45,096 nt of DNA from an uncultured Clostridia bacterium (GCA_937916195.1 CALFTO010000027.1:1-45096); one strand, 5' to 3'. Shown: positions 33,672-40,811, counted from the first letter of the stretch. Notes: generated from the sequence alone by a model not told the origin. A program made the numbers and translations.

Positions 33672-33893
33672 ATGGAGTATGAAGTCGTAGCGGAAGAAGT
33701 AGAACTTGATGGTGTATATCATACGGTTTACGGAATTGCTTACACCGATGAACACTCCGACCGCCATTTGATTTCAGACATCACAACAAATTTTGAAGAA
33801 ATTTCTGAGCTCGTTTTTGATTTTAATTCATTTCATCCTGATGCAGTTCATATTTACGATATTATTGAAGATTTTTGTTTCCAGAACTGCTGA
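33672..33893 (+). CDS. Small conserved Clostridial protein, 73 aa
   Basis: The frame from ATG 33672 encodes a small acidic protein with a strand-rich start (EYEVVAEEVELDGVYHTVYG) and a helical end, with no TM helix. The pattern resembles a widespread small Firmicute domain of unknown function (I think DUF6514, not verified). It is monocistronic with a perfect promoter, a possible Spo0A-type box upstream and its own terminator. An alternative ATG at 33667 gives only seven codons. The gene is independent of the neighbouring Lux and Feo operons. Confidence 0.6.
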   Translation: MEYEVVAEEVELDGVYHTVYGIAYTDEHSDRHLISDITTNFEEISELVFDFNSFHPDAVHIYDIIEDFCFQNC

Positions 33894-33935
33894 TTAATTA
33901 TTTGACACATCCTCACCAGATGTTATAAAAGGGAG

Positions 33936-33963
33936 TCTGACCGTGTTTTACAATGCGGTCAGA
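33936..33963 (+). terminator. Terminator of the 73-aa gene
   Basis: TCTGACCG (33936-33943) pairs with CGGTCAGA (33956-33963), followed by TTTCTTTT. Confidence 0.85.
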
Positions 33964-34001
33964 TTTCTTTTATATTTTTTTAAAAAATGTAAAATTTTCC
34001 C

Positions 34002-34030
34002 TTGACAAATTCATATATTTTTTGTATTAT
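34002..34030 (+). promoter_or_regulatory. feo operon promoter
   Basis: TTGACA (34002-34007), 17-bp spacer, TATTAT (34025-34030). The first operator begins 9 bp after the -10 element, so a bound repressor would block initiation. Confidence 0.8.
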
Positions 34031-34038
34031 ATTGTTTG

Positions 34039-34054
34039 GTTAGCAACGGCTAAC
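34039..34054 (+). promoter_or_regulatory. feo operator 1
   Basis: GTTAGC-AACG-GCTAAC, a perfect palindrome on the transcription start. Likely site of an iron-responsive DtxR/IdeR-family repressor. Confidence 0.7.
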
Positions 34055-34072
34055 TATAATTTCAATCAAAAA

Positions 34073-34088
34073 GTTAGCCGACGCTAAA
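34073..34088 (+). promoter_or_regulatory. feo operator 2
   Basis: GTTAGC-CGAC-GCTAAA, the same palindrome with one arm mismatch, centred 34 bp after operator 1 and 26 bp ahead of the feoA start. Confidence 0.65.
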
Positions 34089-34113
34089 CTTATGCAACAT
34101 TCAGGTGGATATA

Positions 34114-34326
34114 ATGAATTTAACAAACGCACAGGAAGGAATTGAATATATCATTAAAGACATTGTAACCGACGATGAAGAGCTTGATGCATTTCTGTTT
34201 TCGTTAGGGTGTTATGCAGGTGAGCCAATAACAGTTATCTCCCACAAAAAAGGCGGTTGCGTTGTATCTATTAAAGATTCACGATATAATATTGATAATC
34301 AGTTAGCCGAAGCAATTTCTATTTAA
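34114..34326 (+). CDS. feoA: FeoA, ferrous iron transport accessory protein
   Basis: 70 aa from ATG 34114, with AGGTGG just upstream; an in-frame GTG at 34105 overlaps that site and is rejected. The SH3-like fold of FeoA is seen as LFSLGCYAGEPITVI, then KGGCVVSIKDSRYNIDNQLAEAI. FeoA binds the cytoplasmic side of FeoB and supports Fe2+ uptake. The feoB gene follows after 108 bp, a gap that holds a third operator, and the order feoA-feoB-Cys-rich protein is standard in Firmicutes. Confidence 0.9.
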   Translation: MNLTNAQEGIEYIIKDIVTDDEELDAFLFSLGCYAGEPITVISHKKGGCVVSIKDSRYNIDNQLAEAISI

Positions 34327-34365
34327 AGAATAGAGCAGAGGCAACTGAAATATTTTTACGCACCA

Positions 34366-34381
34366 GTTAGCAAAGGCTAAC
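34366..34381 (+). promoter_or_regulatory. feo operator 3
   Basis: GTTAGC-AAAG-GCTAAC lies between feoA and feoB. Either there is an internal feoB promoter or the site acts as a roadblock to transcription. Confidence 0.65.
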
Positions 34382-34434
34382 AAAATGAAACGGTTAAAAA
34401 TTAATCTAAAAATAAATTTCAGGAGGAAAAGAAA

Positions 34435-36456
34435 ATGAGAATTGCCTTAGCGGGTAATCCCAACAGTGGTAAAACCACAATGTATAACGGGCTTACGGGC
34501 AGAAACGAAAAAGTCGGTAACTGGGCTGGCGTTACTGTTGATAAAAAAGAAAGCTCTATTAAGAAAAGTATTTATAACGGTAGTCACGAGCTTATAGCCG
34601 TTGACCTTCCCGGTGCTTATTCAATGTCACCCTTTACATCAGAAGAGAGCATCACAAGTACATATGTTAAAAATGAGCATCCCGATGTGATTATCAACAT
34701 TGTTGACGCTACAAATTTAAGCCGTAGCTTGTTCTTTACAACTCAGCTTCTTGAACTCGGCATTCCCGTTGTTGTGGCGCTTAATAAGAGTGATATTAAT
34801 GAGAAAAAAGAAACAGAGATTGATGTTGAGGCTTTAAGTAAAGCACTTAATTGCCCTGTAATCGAAACAGTTTCAACTTCTGCAGAGGGACTTAAAGATG
34901 TTGTTGCTGCCGCAGTTGAGCTTTACGGCAGAGGACAGAAAGCTCCTTATGTTCAAGGTACAATTGACTTGACAGATAAGAAATCAGTTGTTGAGGCTGA
35001 TAAAAAACGATATAAATTCGTAAACGGTATCGTAAGTATGGTTGAAACTCGTAAGGTTCTTACAAAAAACAGAAACTATCAGGATAAAATCGACGATATC
35101 CTTACAAATAAATGGTTCGGACTTCCCATTTTTGCAGTGGTTATGTTCCTTGTTTTCTGGATTTCACAGGCAGGTCCGGGCGTTTGGATTGCAGATTGGC
35201 TTACAGGTGTTCTTGAAGGCGTTCAAGGTTGGATTGCAGGATTTTTTGAGAATGCAAACCCATTGCTTTCAGCACTTCTTGTTGACGGTGTAATCGGTGG
35301 TGCTATTGCGGTTATCGGCTTCTTACCACTTGTTATGGTAATGTATTTCCTTATTGCACTTCTTGAAGACTGCGGATATATGGCTCGTGCTTCAGTAGTT
35401 CTTGACCCTATTTTCAAAAAGGTAGGCTTAAGCGGTAAATCAATTATTCCGTTCGTAATCGGCACAGGTTGTGCAATTCCCGGTGTTATGGCTTGTCGTA
35501 CAATCAGAAATGAACGCGAGCGCAGAGCAACTGCAATGTTAGCACCTTTTATGCCATGTGGCGCAAAGCTTCCCGTTATCGCACTTTTTGCAGGCGCATT
35601 CTTTGAAGATGCATCATGGGTTGGACCTCTTATGTACTTTGTGGGTATTGTTATTATCTTCTTCGGTGCACTTCTCGTTAATAAAATTACAGGTCATAAG
35701 ATTAGAAAATCTTTCTTCATTATTGAACTTCCCGAATACAAAATCCCATCACTTAAGCGTGCATTCCTTTCAATGTGTCAGCGTGGTTGGTCATATGTTG
35801 TAAAAGCTGCAACAATCATTCTTCTTTGCAATACTGCAGTTCAGGTTATGCAGACATTCACGTGGCAGTTCACAGTTGCCGAAACAGCAGACCAGTCAAT
35901 TCTCGCTTCAATCGCAGGACCATTCGCTTATGTGCTCGTCCCCGTTGTCGGCGTACTCTCTTGGCAGCTTGCCGCAGCAGCGGTTACAGGCTTTATCGCA
36001 AAAGAAAATGTTGTAGGCACATTGGCAGTTTGCTTTGTAGGACTTGAAAATCTTATTGATACTGAAGAACTTGCTCTTATGGAGGGGGCAGGTGCAGAGG
36101 TAGGTCAGGTAATGGCAATCACAAAGGTTGCAGCTCTCGCATACCTTATGTTCAATCTTTATACTCCTCCTTGCTTCGCAGCAATCGGTGCTATGAATTC
36201 TGAAATGAAGAGCGCAAAATGGCTTTGGGGCGGTATCGGACTTCAGCTTGGCACAGGCTTTACTGTAGGCTATCTTGTATATCAAATTGGCACACTCATC
36301 ACAACGGGTGATTTTGGTACAGGATTCTTACCGGGACTTATTGCAGTTGCCGTGTTCGCAACTATCCTCGTATTCCTCTGCATTCGTTCAAGTAAGAAGC
36401 TTAAAGCAGAAAGCGAGTTTAAAGCTAAAAACAGAGAAACAGTCAAGAGCAGATAA
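34435..36456 (+). CDS. feoB: FeoB ferrous iron transporter
   Basis: 673 aa, with AGGAGGAAAAG upstream. The N-terminal G domain has G1 GNPNSGKTT (7-15), the switch I NWAGVTVD, G3 DLPGAYSMSP and G4 NKSD, followed by a GDI-like helical domain. About ten TM helices follow, with paired Gate motifs GYMARASVVLD/GTGCAIPGVMACRT and PFMPCGAKLPV. It imports Fe2+ across the cytoplasmic membrane. Usual FeoB is about 700 aa. The terminal basic tail and the Cys-rich small protein 36 bp downstream are typical of Firmicute systems. Regulation by iron through the GTTAGC-type sites is likely. Confidence 0.96.
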   Translation: MRIALAGNPNSGKTTMYNGLTGRNEKVGNWAGVTVDKKESSIKKSIYNGSHELIAVDLPGAYSMSPFTSEESITSTYVKNEHPDVIINIVDATNLSRSLFFTTQLLELGIPVVVALNKSDINEKKETEIDVEALSKALNCPVIETVSTSAEGLKDVVAAAVELYGRGQKAPYVQGTIDLTDKKSVVEADKKRYKFVNGIVSMVETRKVLTKNRNYQDKIDDILTNKWFGLPIFAVVMFLVFWISQAGPGVWIADWLTGVLEGVQGWIAGFFENANPLLSALLVDGVIGGAIAVIGFLPLVMVMYFLIALLEDCGYMARASVVLDPIFKKVGLSGKSIIPFVIGTGCAIPGVMACRTIRNERERRATAMLAPFMPCGAKLPVIALFAGAFFEDASWVGPLMYFVGIVIIFFGALLVNKITGHKIRKSFFIIELPEYKIPSLKRAFLSMCQRGWSYVVKAATIILLCNTAVQVMQTFTWQFTVAETADQSILASIAGPFAYVLVPVVGVLSWQLAAAAVTGFIAKENVVGTLAVCFVGLENLIDTEELALMEGAGAEVGQVMAITKVAALAYLMFNLYTPPCFAAIGAMNSEMKSAKWLWGGIGLQLGTGFTVGYLVYQIGTLITTGDFGTGFLPGLIAVAVFATILVFLCIRSSKKLKAESEFKAKNRETVKSR

Positions 36457-36492
36457 TCATACAATAGATTAGAAAAAGGAGTTGATTTCGGT

Positions 36493-36669
36493 ATGGAAGA
36501 TATTTTAGTTCTTGCAATTCTTGTGGCTGTACTTGCCGCGGCAATTATATATGTGGTAAGAGCCAAGAAAAAAGGCGTGAAATGTGTTGGTTGTCCCCAC
36601 GCAAATACTTGTGGAAAAAATACCGAAAACGGCTCTTGCAATTGCAAAGGCAATACAGAAGACAATTAA
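36493..36669 (+). CDS. FeoB-associated Cys-rich membrane protein
   Basis: 58 aa with AAAGGAG 13 bp upstream of ATG 36493. One TM helix (about 4-22) is followed by a basic stretch and a Cys cluster, C31-x2-C34-x5-C40-x8-C49-x-C51. Small proteins of this kind follow feoB in many Clostridia and are annotated FeoB-associated Cys-rich membrane protein; they may bind iron near the pore. It ends 10 bp before the operon terminator. Confidence 0.85.
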   Translation: MEDILVLAILVAVLAAAIIYVVRAKKKGVKCVGCPHANTCGKNTENGSCNCKGNTEDN

Positions 36670-36678
36670 TAGAATATA

Positions 36679-36700
36679 GGCGGAGTTACAAAACTCCGCC
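36679..36700 (+). terminator. feo operon terminator
   Basis: GGCGGAGTT, ACAA, AACTCCGCC: a strong 9-bp stem. Its downstream T residues overlap the -35 of the next promoter. Confidence 0.85.
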
Positions 36701-36729
36701 TTGACTTTTATATTCTAAAATGATATTAT
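36701..36729 (+). promoter_or_regulatory. Original promoter of the tRNA-Leu gene
   Basis: TTGACT (36701-36706), 17-bp spacer, TATTAT (36724-36729). It directs transcription toward the truncated tRNA copy; the intact tRNA now starts 196 bp further away. Confidence 0.65.
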
Positions 36730-36743
36730 TATCAAGCAATTTT

Positions 36744-36770
36744 AATATGCGGATGTGGCGGAACTGGCAG
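36744..36770 (+). repeat. Duplicated 5' end of tRNA-Leu
   Basis: 27 bp identical to 36940-36966: 4-5 bases of leader plus the first 22 bases of tRNA-Leu (through the D-arm GGCAG). It ends abruptly where the structured insert begins. Confidence 0.85.
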
Positions 36771-36939
36771 TTTTCAGCCGAGCGCCTCCTGTGGAGGATG
36801 AAGCGAAGGCTGAAAAGGCGCAGCGGTCAAAATCTTTTCGCGCTCCAAGCGAAAAAAGATTTTGGGCACCGCAAGTGTCACGCGTACGCGTCGTAATATT
36901 TACGAAAAGCAGATTGAGACTGAAAACATTGAATAATTA
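36771..36939. mobile_element. 169-bp structured insertion inside tRNA-Leu leader
   Basis: Richer in GC than its surroundings and full of paired arms. TTTTCAGCC (36771-36779) pairs with GGCTGAAAA (36808-36816), with CCTCC/GGAGG inside. GCGGT/ACCGC (36823-36827, 36868-36872) encloses CAAAATCTTTT (36828-36838) paired with AAAAGATTTTG (36854-36864). ACGCGTACGCGT is palindromic at 36880-36891. There is no convincing ORF. This layout fits a non-autonomous repeat (MITE-like) or a structured RNA; its transposition is inferred from the flanking 27-bp duplication. Confidence 0.55.
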
Positions 36940-36944
36940 AATAT

Positions 36945-37032
36945 GCGGATGTGGCGGAACTGGCAGACGCGCAGGCCTCAGACACCTGTGGATATTACTT
37001 CCTTGTGGGTTCAAGTCCCATCGTCCGCACCA
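36945..37032 (+). tRNA. tRNA-Leu (anticodon CAG)
   Basis: 88 bases including encoded CCA. Acceptor GCGGATG pairs with CGTCCGC (one G-T). The D-arm GGCGGAACTGGCAGACGC is of Leu type. The anticodon loop CTCAGAC gives CAG, a variable arm follows, and the T-arm is GTGGG-TTCAAGT-CCCAT. The discriminator is A, as required for leucine. The gene is complete although its 5' end is duplicated upstream. Confidence 0.93.
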
Positions 37033-37038
37033 AACCAG

Positions 37039-37085
37039 AAAAATCCGAACCAGATTTTCCCAATAGGAAAAGGGTTCGGATTTTT
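37039..37085 (+). terminator. tRNA-Leu terminator
   Basis: AAAAATCCGAACC (37039-37051) pairs with GGTTCGGATTTTT (37073-37085), then more T. Confidence 0.85.
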
Positions 37086-37109
37086 TGTTTATATCTGATT
37101 ACATATAGT

Positions 37110-37137
37110 AAAAGCTCCGTTCTTGCGGAGCTTTTTT
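37110..37137 (+). terminator. Second terminator after tRNA-Leu
   Basis: AAAAGCTCCG (37110-37119) pairs with CGGAGCTTTT (37126-37135), then T. Confidence 0.75.
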
Positions 37138-37309
37138 ATGCATATACAGATACGCTTTTTAATAAAAAGTCAATGTTTTTTCTAGTAAAATTCGTTGCAA
37201 CATAGTCCGTTCTATATCAATTATCACATGTTTTCTATGTTCTACAAGTCTGCGAAATATGACTGAACAGTTAAGCACCGAGATTTTGTTTCTCCTACAA
37301 AATCCGTCG

Positions 37310-37713
37310 ATCACGAAATTACCTGTGTTTCAGTTCTTGTAAACAACGATGAGGTATGGAGGGTAATTCTCGCCTTAAACCAAGATGTCGGATATCAGTT
37401 AAGACTTCATCAATTGTCTGCAACGGGTATACAGATATTTGTAAGAGGGTAACGATTTGTTTGTATTACAGTATCAATGTAGGCAACCATAAAAAACACA
37501 ACTTCCCTCTGAAATAGCCAGAGCAGCTTATCGGCTTTTTAAAGAACGTTGTTCTTGGAATTCTGATGTGAGGTGTATAACAATAAGAACTACTAACCTG
37601 ATACCACAAACAACTGCCGAACAGATCTCTTCTTTATGAACATTCAGAGGACAGAAGAAACATAACGTATGGAAGATGCTGTTGAGGAACTTCACAGCCA
37701 TTTCGTTAAATAA
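37310..37713 (+). pseudogene. Remnant of Y-family DNA polymerase (UmuC/DinB type)
   Basis: Joining frames gives the C-terminal region of a Y-family polymerase: KSVDHEITC, DEVWRVILALNQDVGYQLRL, then (after one extra G near 37450) NDLFVLQYQCRQP, a stop, TQLPSEIARAAYRLFKE, TIRTTNLIP, another frameshift, and MEDAVEELHSHF. These match, in order, the conserved C-terminal blocks of UmuC/DinB-like proteins carried by Firmicute integrative elements. The 5' part, with the catalytic palm, is absent. At least two frameshifts and internal stops show decay. It lies 280 bp after tRNA-Leu, a common integration site. Confidence 0.65.
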
Positions 37714-37941
37714 TCAATAAAAATATTATGAGTGTCTGCTCGACAACATAAAATGACCCTTGATGGTAGAGATAATGTAAAGATGCCATGGTTGATGTAT
37801 GTTGAATGAGAAATATTGTGGTCATGAAAAGCGTAAGGATAATCACTTTGAATGTTATTACATAAAACTCCATACTGCTCATTTGTCGTTAAGAACGGCA
37901 GCTTTCTTTTATGATATCGGACATCTTCATTTCAGCATAAG
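37714..37941. other. Intergenic stretch with no gene found
   Basis: About 230 bp between the polymerase remnant and the next fragment, with only short frames in all readings. It is probably decayed mobile-element DNA. The 37140-37309 stretch, between the tRNA terminators and the remnant, likewise shows no gene. Confidence 0.5.
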
Positions 37942-38118
37942 TATCCTGAAATAATTAATGTTGTTAAATTAGATTGTTTTTTTAAGAACTGTAATTTATT
38001 GGTGTTAGCACATGAAGTGGCACACTATAGTTTGCTTGAAGAAAATAAAAAAGTTATTACTTGGCTACTAACGAGCACAAAAAGCAAAAAAATAATTATT
38101 TGCGAAACTATCATTTGA
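37942..38118 (+). pseudogene. Possible ImmA/IrrE-type peptidase fragment
   Basis: The frame reads LVLAHEVAHYSLLEENKKV around 38000-38050. HEVAH (38011-38025) fits the HExxH zinc site of ImmA-like peptidases, which pair with XRE repressors on integrative elements. The fragment has no proper start and ends at TGA near 38118. An XRE gene follows at 38324. Low certainty. Confidence 0.3.
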
Positions 38119-38134
38119 ATAGTATATCAATAAA

Positions 38135-38166
38135 TTGTCGAAAATTCACATTTTTTGTCGAAAATT
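38135..38166 (+). promoter_or_regulatory. Paired TTGTCGAAAATT direct repeats
   Basis: Identical 12-mers at 38135-38146 and 38155-38166, 20 bp apart (two helical turns). Each contains TGTCGAA, the Spo0A-box core. They lie about 66 bp above the -35 of the XRE gene. Confidence 0.5.
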
Positions 38167-38231
38167 TGAAGTATTTTTCAAGCCATTTTTCTTTAATGCG
38201 GTTTTTGTTTGAACATTTTGCAAAATTTATA

Positions 38232-38260
38232 TTGACAGAAGATATCGTTGTGTGTATAAT
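38232..38260 (+). promoter_or_regulatory. Promoter of the XRE regulator
   Basis: TTGACA (38232-38237), 17-bp spacer, TATAAT (38255-38260); full consensus. Confidence 0.8.
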
Positions 38261-38323
38261 ATAGCTGTAAACAAAAAATTCGATCATAATAATGAGGAAC
38301 TAAAACGAAAGGGATGATTAAGA

Positions 38324-39115
38324 TTGTTAGCTACAAGTAAAGCACAACTGTTTCAAAACATATATGTGCTTGCAAAAAGAAATAATATTAAAATAGGTGA
38401 TGTTGAAAAAGTTGCGGGGGTTAGTTCTGGATATTTCTCTCGTGTTATCAAGCACTCAAGTAAAGCTACATTGAGTATTGAAGCTTTGGTGGAGATTGCT
38501 AACCTCTTTGAAACTTCAGTAGATGCATTATTATTTTCAGATGTTTCATCTTTGGATTCCGGTGAGATGTATCTATTAAACTTTATAAGCAAATTAACCG
38601 AACTCACTGAAGGTAATAAGATCTGTTGGAGGGCATTAAAAACAACATATTTGGGAACGGAAGCAGTACGAATAAGTGAATCGACTCGCGACAATCCGCT
38701 ATTTGATATGCATCTCAAAAGAGCCTTAACATTTGGTTATCTTGAAGAAGTAAATATAACATATATGTCTCGCTTTTATCCCGGATACATAGCCCACCCT
38801 GTAGAGTACATCTTTTCTGCTGTTGTTGAAGATTTCGGTGAATTGTATTTTACAATGAGTAACATCGCAAAAGATAATACAGATAACATCAACGATATAG
38901 TATATGAACTGTACATTATAGACCGAAGTAAGGAAACAGTCACGCCCGTGTGTTGCACGTCGTTTCGAGAGGTTAAAATACAGAAGTTAGATTTTGATGT
39001 TTTTTTACCTCGACTTTATGAAATAATCAAGAGAAGAATAGAAAACCCAGATATTGATGAACATCTTTTTAAGTTGATAAACAAGTTTAATAACAAATTC
39101 TCACTTTCAGAATAA
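38324..39115 (+). CDS. XRE-family regulator with C-terminal sensor-like domain
   Basis: 263 aa starting at TTG 38324, with AAAGGG 11 bp upstream; no in-frame ATG is better placed. The N-terminal HTH (about 8-70) reads KRNNIKIGDVEKVAGVSSGY and IEALVEIANLFETSVDALL. The remaining 190 residues are a mixed alpha/beta domain of unknown family, without metal or peptidase motifs. Its place on a decayed integrative element downstream of tRNA-Leu suggests an element regulator. It probably forms an operon with the next small gene, 27 bp away. Confidence 0.75.
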   Translation: MLATSKAQLFQNIYVLAKRNNIKIGDVEKVAGVSSGYFSRVIKHSSKATLSIEALVEIANLFETSVDALLFSDVSSLDSGEMYLLNFISKLTELTEGNKICWRALKTTYLGTEAVRISESTRDNPLFDMHLKRALTFGYLEEVNITYMSRFYPGYIAHPVEYIFSAVVEDFGELYFTMSNIAKDNTDNINDIVYELYIIDRSKETVTPVCCTSFREVKIQKLDFDVFLPRLYEIIKRRIENPDIDEHLFKLINKFNNKFSLSE

Positions 39116-39142
39116 ATACTAAAGAATTAAGGAGGAAAAACA

Positions 39143-39352
39143 ATGAATGAATTCAGAAGCCCAGGAAATATGGTTTATACGCCAAAAGAACACATACCAT
39201 TACTTAAAGCTTTAAAAAACAATCATGGCGAAGTTCTAGTACACGTCAAACACCCTCATAAGAACATATATGAAACCATTCCACTCACTGTTTTTCAGGC
39301 AATGGTCATAATGGCTGCAGAATCAGCCGAGTTACCCGAAGAAGATGTATAA
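39143..39352 (+). CDS. Small hypothetical protein, 69 aa
   Basis: AAGGAGG precedes ATG 39143. The protein has no TM helix; it starts with a polar stretch, then VLVHVKHPHKNIYETIPL and a helical end with an acidic tail. I do not recognise the family. It follows the XRE gene on the same strand and precedes a strong hairpin at 39427, so it ends that transcript. Confidence 0.6.
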   Translation: MNEFRSPGNMVYTPKEHIPLLKALKNNHGEVLVHVKHPHKNIYETIPLTVFQAMVIMAAESAELPEEDV

Positions 39353-39426
39353 AATGCAGAACCCCCAAGTGAGGGATTCGCATAAAAACATATAAAGCTC
39401 AAAGACGAGCAGAACCAAGTGAGTTC

Positions 39427-39481
39427 AAGCCGACACGAGCATTCAAAGGTTTACACCTTGAATGTTTTGTGTCGGCTTTTT
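39427..39481 (+). terminator. Long two-part hairpin/terminator
   Basis: AAGCCGACAC (39427-39436) pairs with GTGTCGGCTT (39469-39478). Inside it CATTCAAAGGT (39440-39450) pairs with ACCTTGAATG (39455-39464) with one bulge. A T-run follows. Confidence 0.75.
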
Positions 39482-39519
39482 CTTTATAATAAGCAAAACT
39501 AAAGGAAGGAGGAATGCCT

Positions 39520-39678
39520 ATGAGTGAAGTTCGCAACCTTAATAATAAGCGTGTCTGCGATGTAAGTGAAGACCGCAGGGTTGTGGAAATTGTAATCAAA
39601 GGATGCAAAACCCGAATTACAGCAAATTCCGACGGCACACTTAACATTGAGAACATCCTTATAACCACCGCAGCGTAA
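39520..39678 (+). CDS. Small integrative-element protein, 52 aa
   Basis: ATG 39520 has GGAGG 7 bp upstream; ATG 39514 in the same frame is too close to it. It encodes 52 residues, MSEVRNLNNKRVCDVSEDRR and onwards, mostly strands (VVEIVIKGCKTRITANSDG), resembling small basic proteins found beside sigma-like genes on Clostridial conjugative elements. No known function. It is just upstream of the sigma-like gene and shares its direction. Confidence 0.6.
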   Translation: MSEVRNLNNKRVCDVSEDRRVVEIVIKGCKTRITANSDGTLNIENILITTAA

Positions 39679-39710
39679 AACATAATATCAATTATCATCC
39701 GCCAGAACGC

Positions 39711-39776
39711 AAGACGGCAGTGCGGACTTGCTTATACACCCTATGTGTGTAAGCGAGTCTCTCTGCCGTCTTTTTC
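39711..39776 (+). terminator. Long hairpin between small ORF and sigma-like gene
   Basis: AAGACGGCAG (39711-39720) pairs with CTGCCGTCTT (39763-39772). Inside, GACTTGCTTATACAC pairs with GTGTGTAAGCGAGTC with G-U/mismatch positions. TTTTTC follows. It lies 64 bp before the ATG of the next gene, so it may attenuate rather than end transcription. Confidence 0.7.
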
Positions 39777-39835
39777 TTTTTGGTGGATATCCTTGGCGGC
39801 TCTGGCGGATTGAAAAAATCCAAAGGAGCCATTTT

Positions 39836-40294
39836 ATGATTATTGAATATGAGTACACCGATTTTAACGATAAAACCGGTAAATATGAAAAAAAGAAGAC
39901 AGCGGTAGATGTGCCAGATGAAATTGGTATCTTCATAAAAGAAAGTCGAAAGAAGGAAGATGCATCATACCACAGATACAAGTATTATTGCCCAGTTTCC
40001 AAAGATGAAATTGAATATGAGGGTATAGCGTTTGCTGACCCAACCATTGATTTTTACATAACAAGTGAAGAAGAGAAAACAGAACAAGCCACCAGAGAAA
40101 AGGTCGAAGCCGAAAACAGAAGCAAACGGATCGATTATGCTCTGTCCCGTTTATCTGATGTTCAAAGACGGCGTCTTTTACAAGTGGTCGCTGGAAAGAC
40201 CTTAAGGGAGATTGCGGATGAAGAAGGTGTATCTTTTCAGTCGGTACATGAGTCCGTAGAGGGTGCAAAAAAGAAGTTTAAAAAATTTTTCTAA
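39836..40294 (+). CDS. Sigma-70 region-4-like protein of integrative element
   Basis: 152 aa from ATG 39836, with AAAGGAG 7 bp upstream. The N-terminal half is charged and contains YKYYCPVSKDEIEYEG. The C-terminal part (about 100-152) is a region-4-like HTH: LSRLSDVQRRRLLQVVAGKT, then LREIADEEGVSFQSVHESVEG. Such proteins are regular members of Clostridial integrative and conjugative elements and are annotated as sigma factors; region 2 is missing, so a pure DNA-binding role is equally possible. Confidence 0.75.
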   Translation: MIIEYEYTDFNDKTGKYEKKKTAVDVPDEIGIFIKESRKKEDASYHRYKYYCPVSKDEIEYEGIAFADPTIDFYITSEEEKTEQATREKVEAENRSKRIDYALSRLSDVQRRRLLQVVAGKTLREIADEEGVSFQSVHESVEGAKKKFKKFF

Positions 40295-40462
40295 AAATTG
40301 CTAAAAACGCCCTGACAAAACAGCCTTTTTTCTCCTTATGGTGAGAGGGCCACACATTCATCCTCTCGGAAAGGAATGAAAGCTATGGAACATAATTTCA
40401 AAATCAATGTTTCAAAAAGTTAGCCAATTGCAATAAGCAAAAATAAAGGAGGAAGTATTATA

Positions 40463-40630
40463 ATGTATAAAGCTATCATAGTTTTTGGAATCATTCTCTT
40501 GATTTACCTTATAGTTATTGTTGTTCTCGTTAAATATAAACTTGTCAACAAATTAACTATTAAGCTCAATTTCTTCCAGTTGTTTAAATTTGAAATAGAA
40601 ATTGAAAAAACAGAGAACACTGAAACATAA
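40463..40630 (+). CDS. Small single-span membrane protein, 55 aa
   Basis: ATG 40463 has AAAGGAGG about 7-8 bp upstream and ends at TAA 40628-40630. Residues 5-25 (IIVFGIILLIYLIVIVVLV) are one TM helix. The tail is amphipathic, KLTIKLNFFQLFKFEIEIEK. It is followed by a perfect terminator. Small membrane proteins of this design accompany integrative elements; function unknown. Confidence 0.65.
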   Translation: MYKAIIVFGIILLIYLIVIVVLVKYKLVNKLTIKLNFFQLFKFEIEIEKTENTET

Positions 40631-40636
40631 ATTGCG

Positions 40637-40674
40637 TTACACAACCACAAAAATAAAGTGGTTGTGTAATTTTT
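40637..40674 (+). terminator. Terminator after the 55-aa membrane protein
   Basis: TTACACAACCAC (40637-40648) pairs perfectly with GTGGTTGTGTAA (40658-40669), followed by TTTTT. Confidence 0.85.
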
Positions 40675-40811
40675 AATATCAATAATTCCTCTTTTATAAT
40701 ATGTTTACCATAAATAAAAAAGCAACGATATTTTTTCAAAAATAATTAAACTTTAAACAAATTGATTTTCTACTATTTTGTAACCTCTTATAATCCGCAC
40801 ATTCGACAAAT

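Noticed and set aside
36755..36940. Open frame of 61 codons across the tRNA-Leu insert
   Set aside because: It begins in the duplicated tRNA 5' end and follows hairpin arms; no ribosome site.
36951..37205. Open frame of 84 codons over tRNA-Leu
   Set aside because: It is the usual spurious frame of a tRNA-Leu gene and crosses two terminators.
40385..40423. Twelve-codon frame MEHNFKINVSKS after the sigma-like gene
   Set aside because: It has a GGAAAGG upstream but is too short to support as a gene without conservation data.
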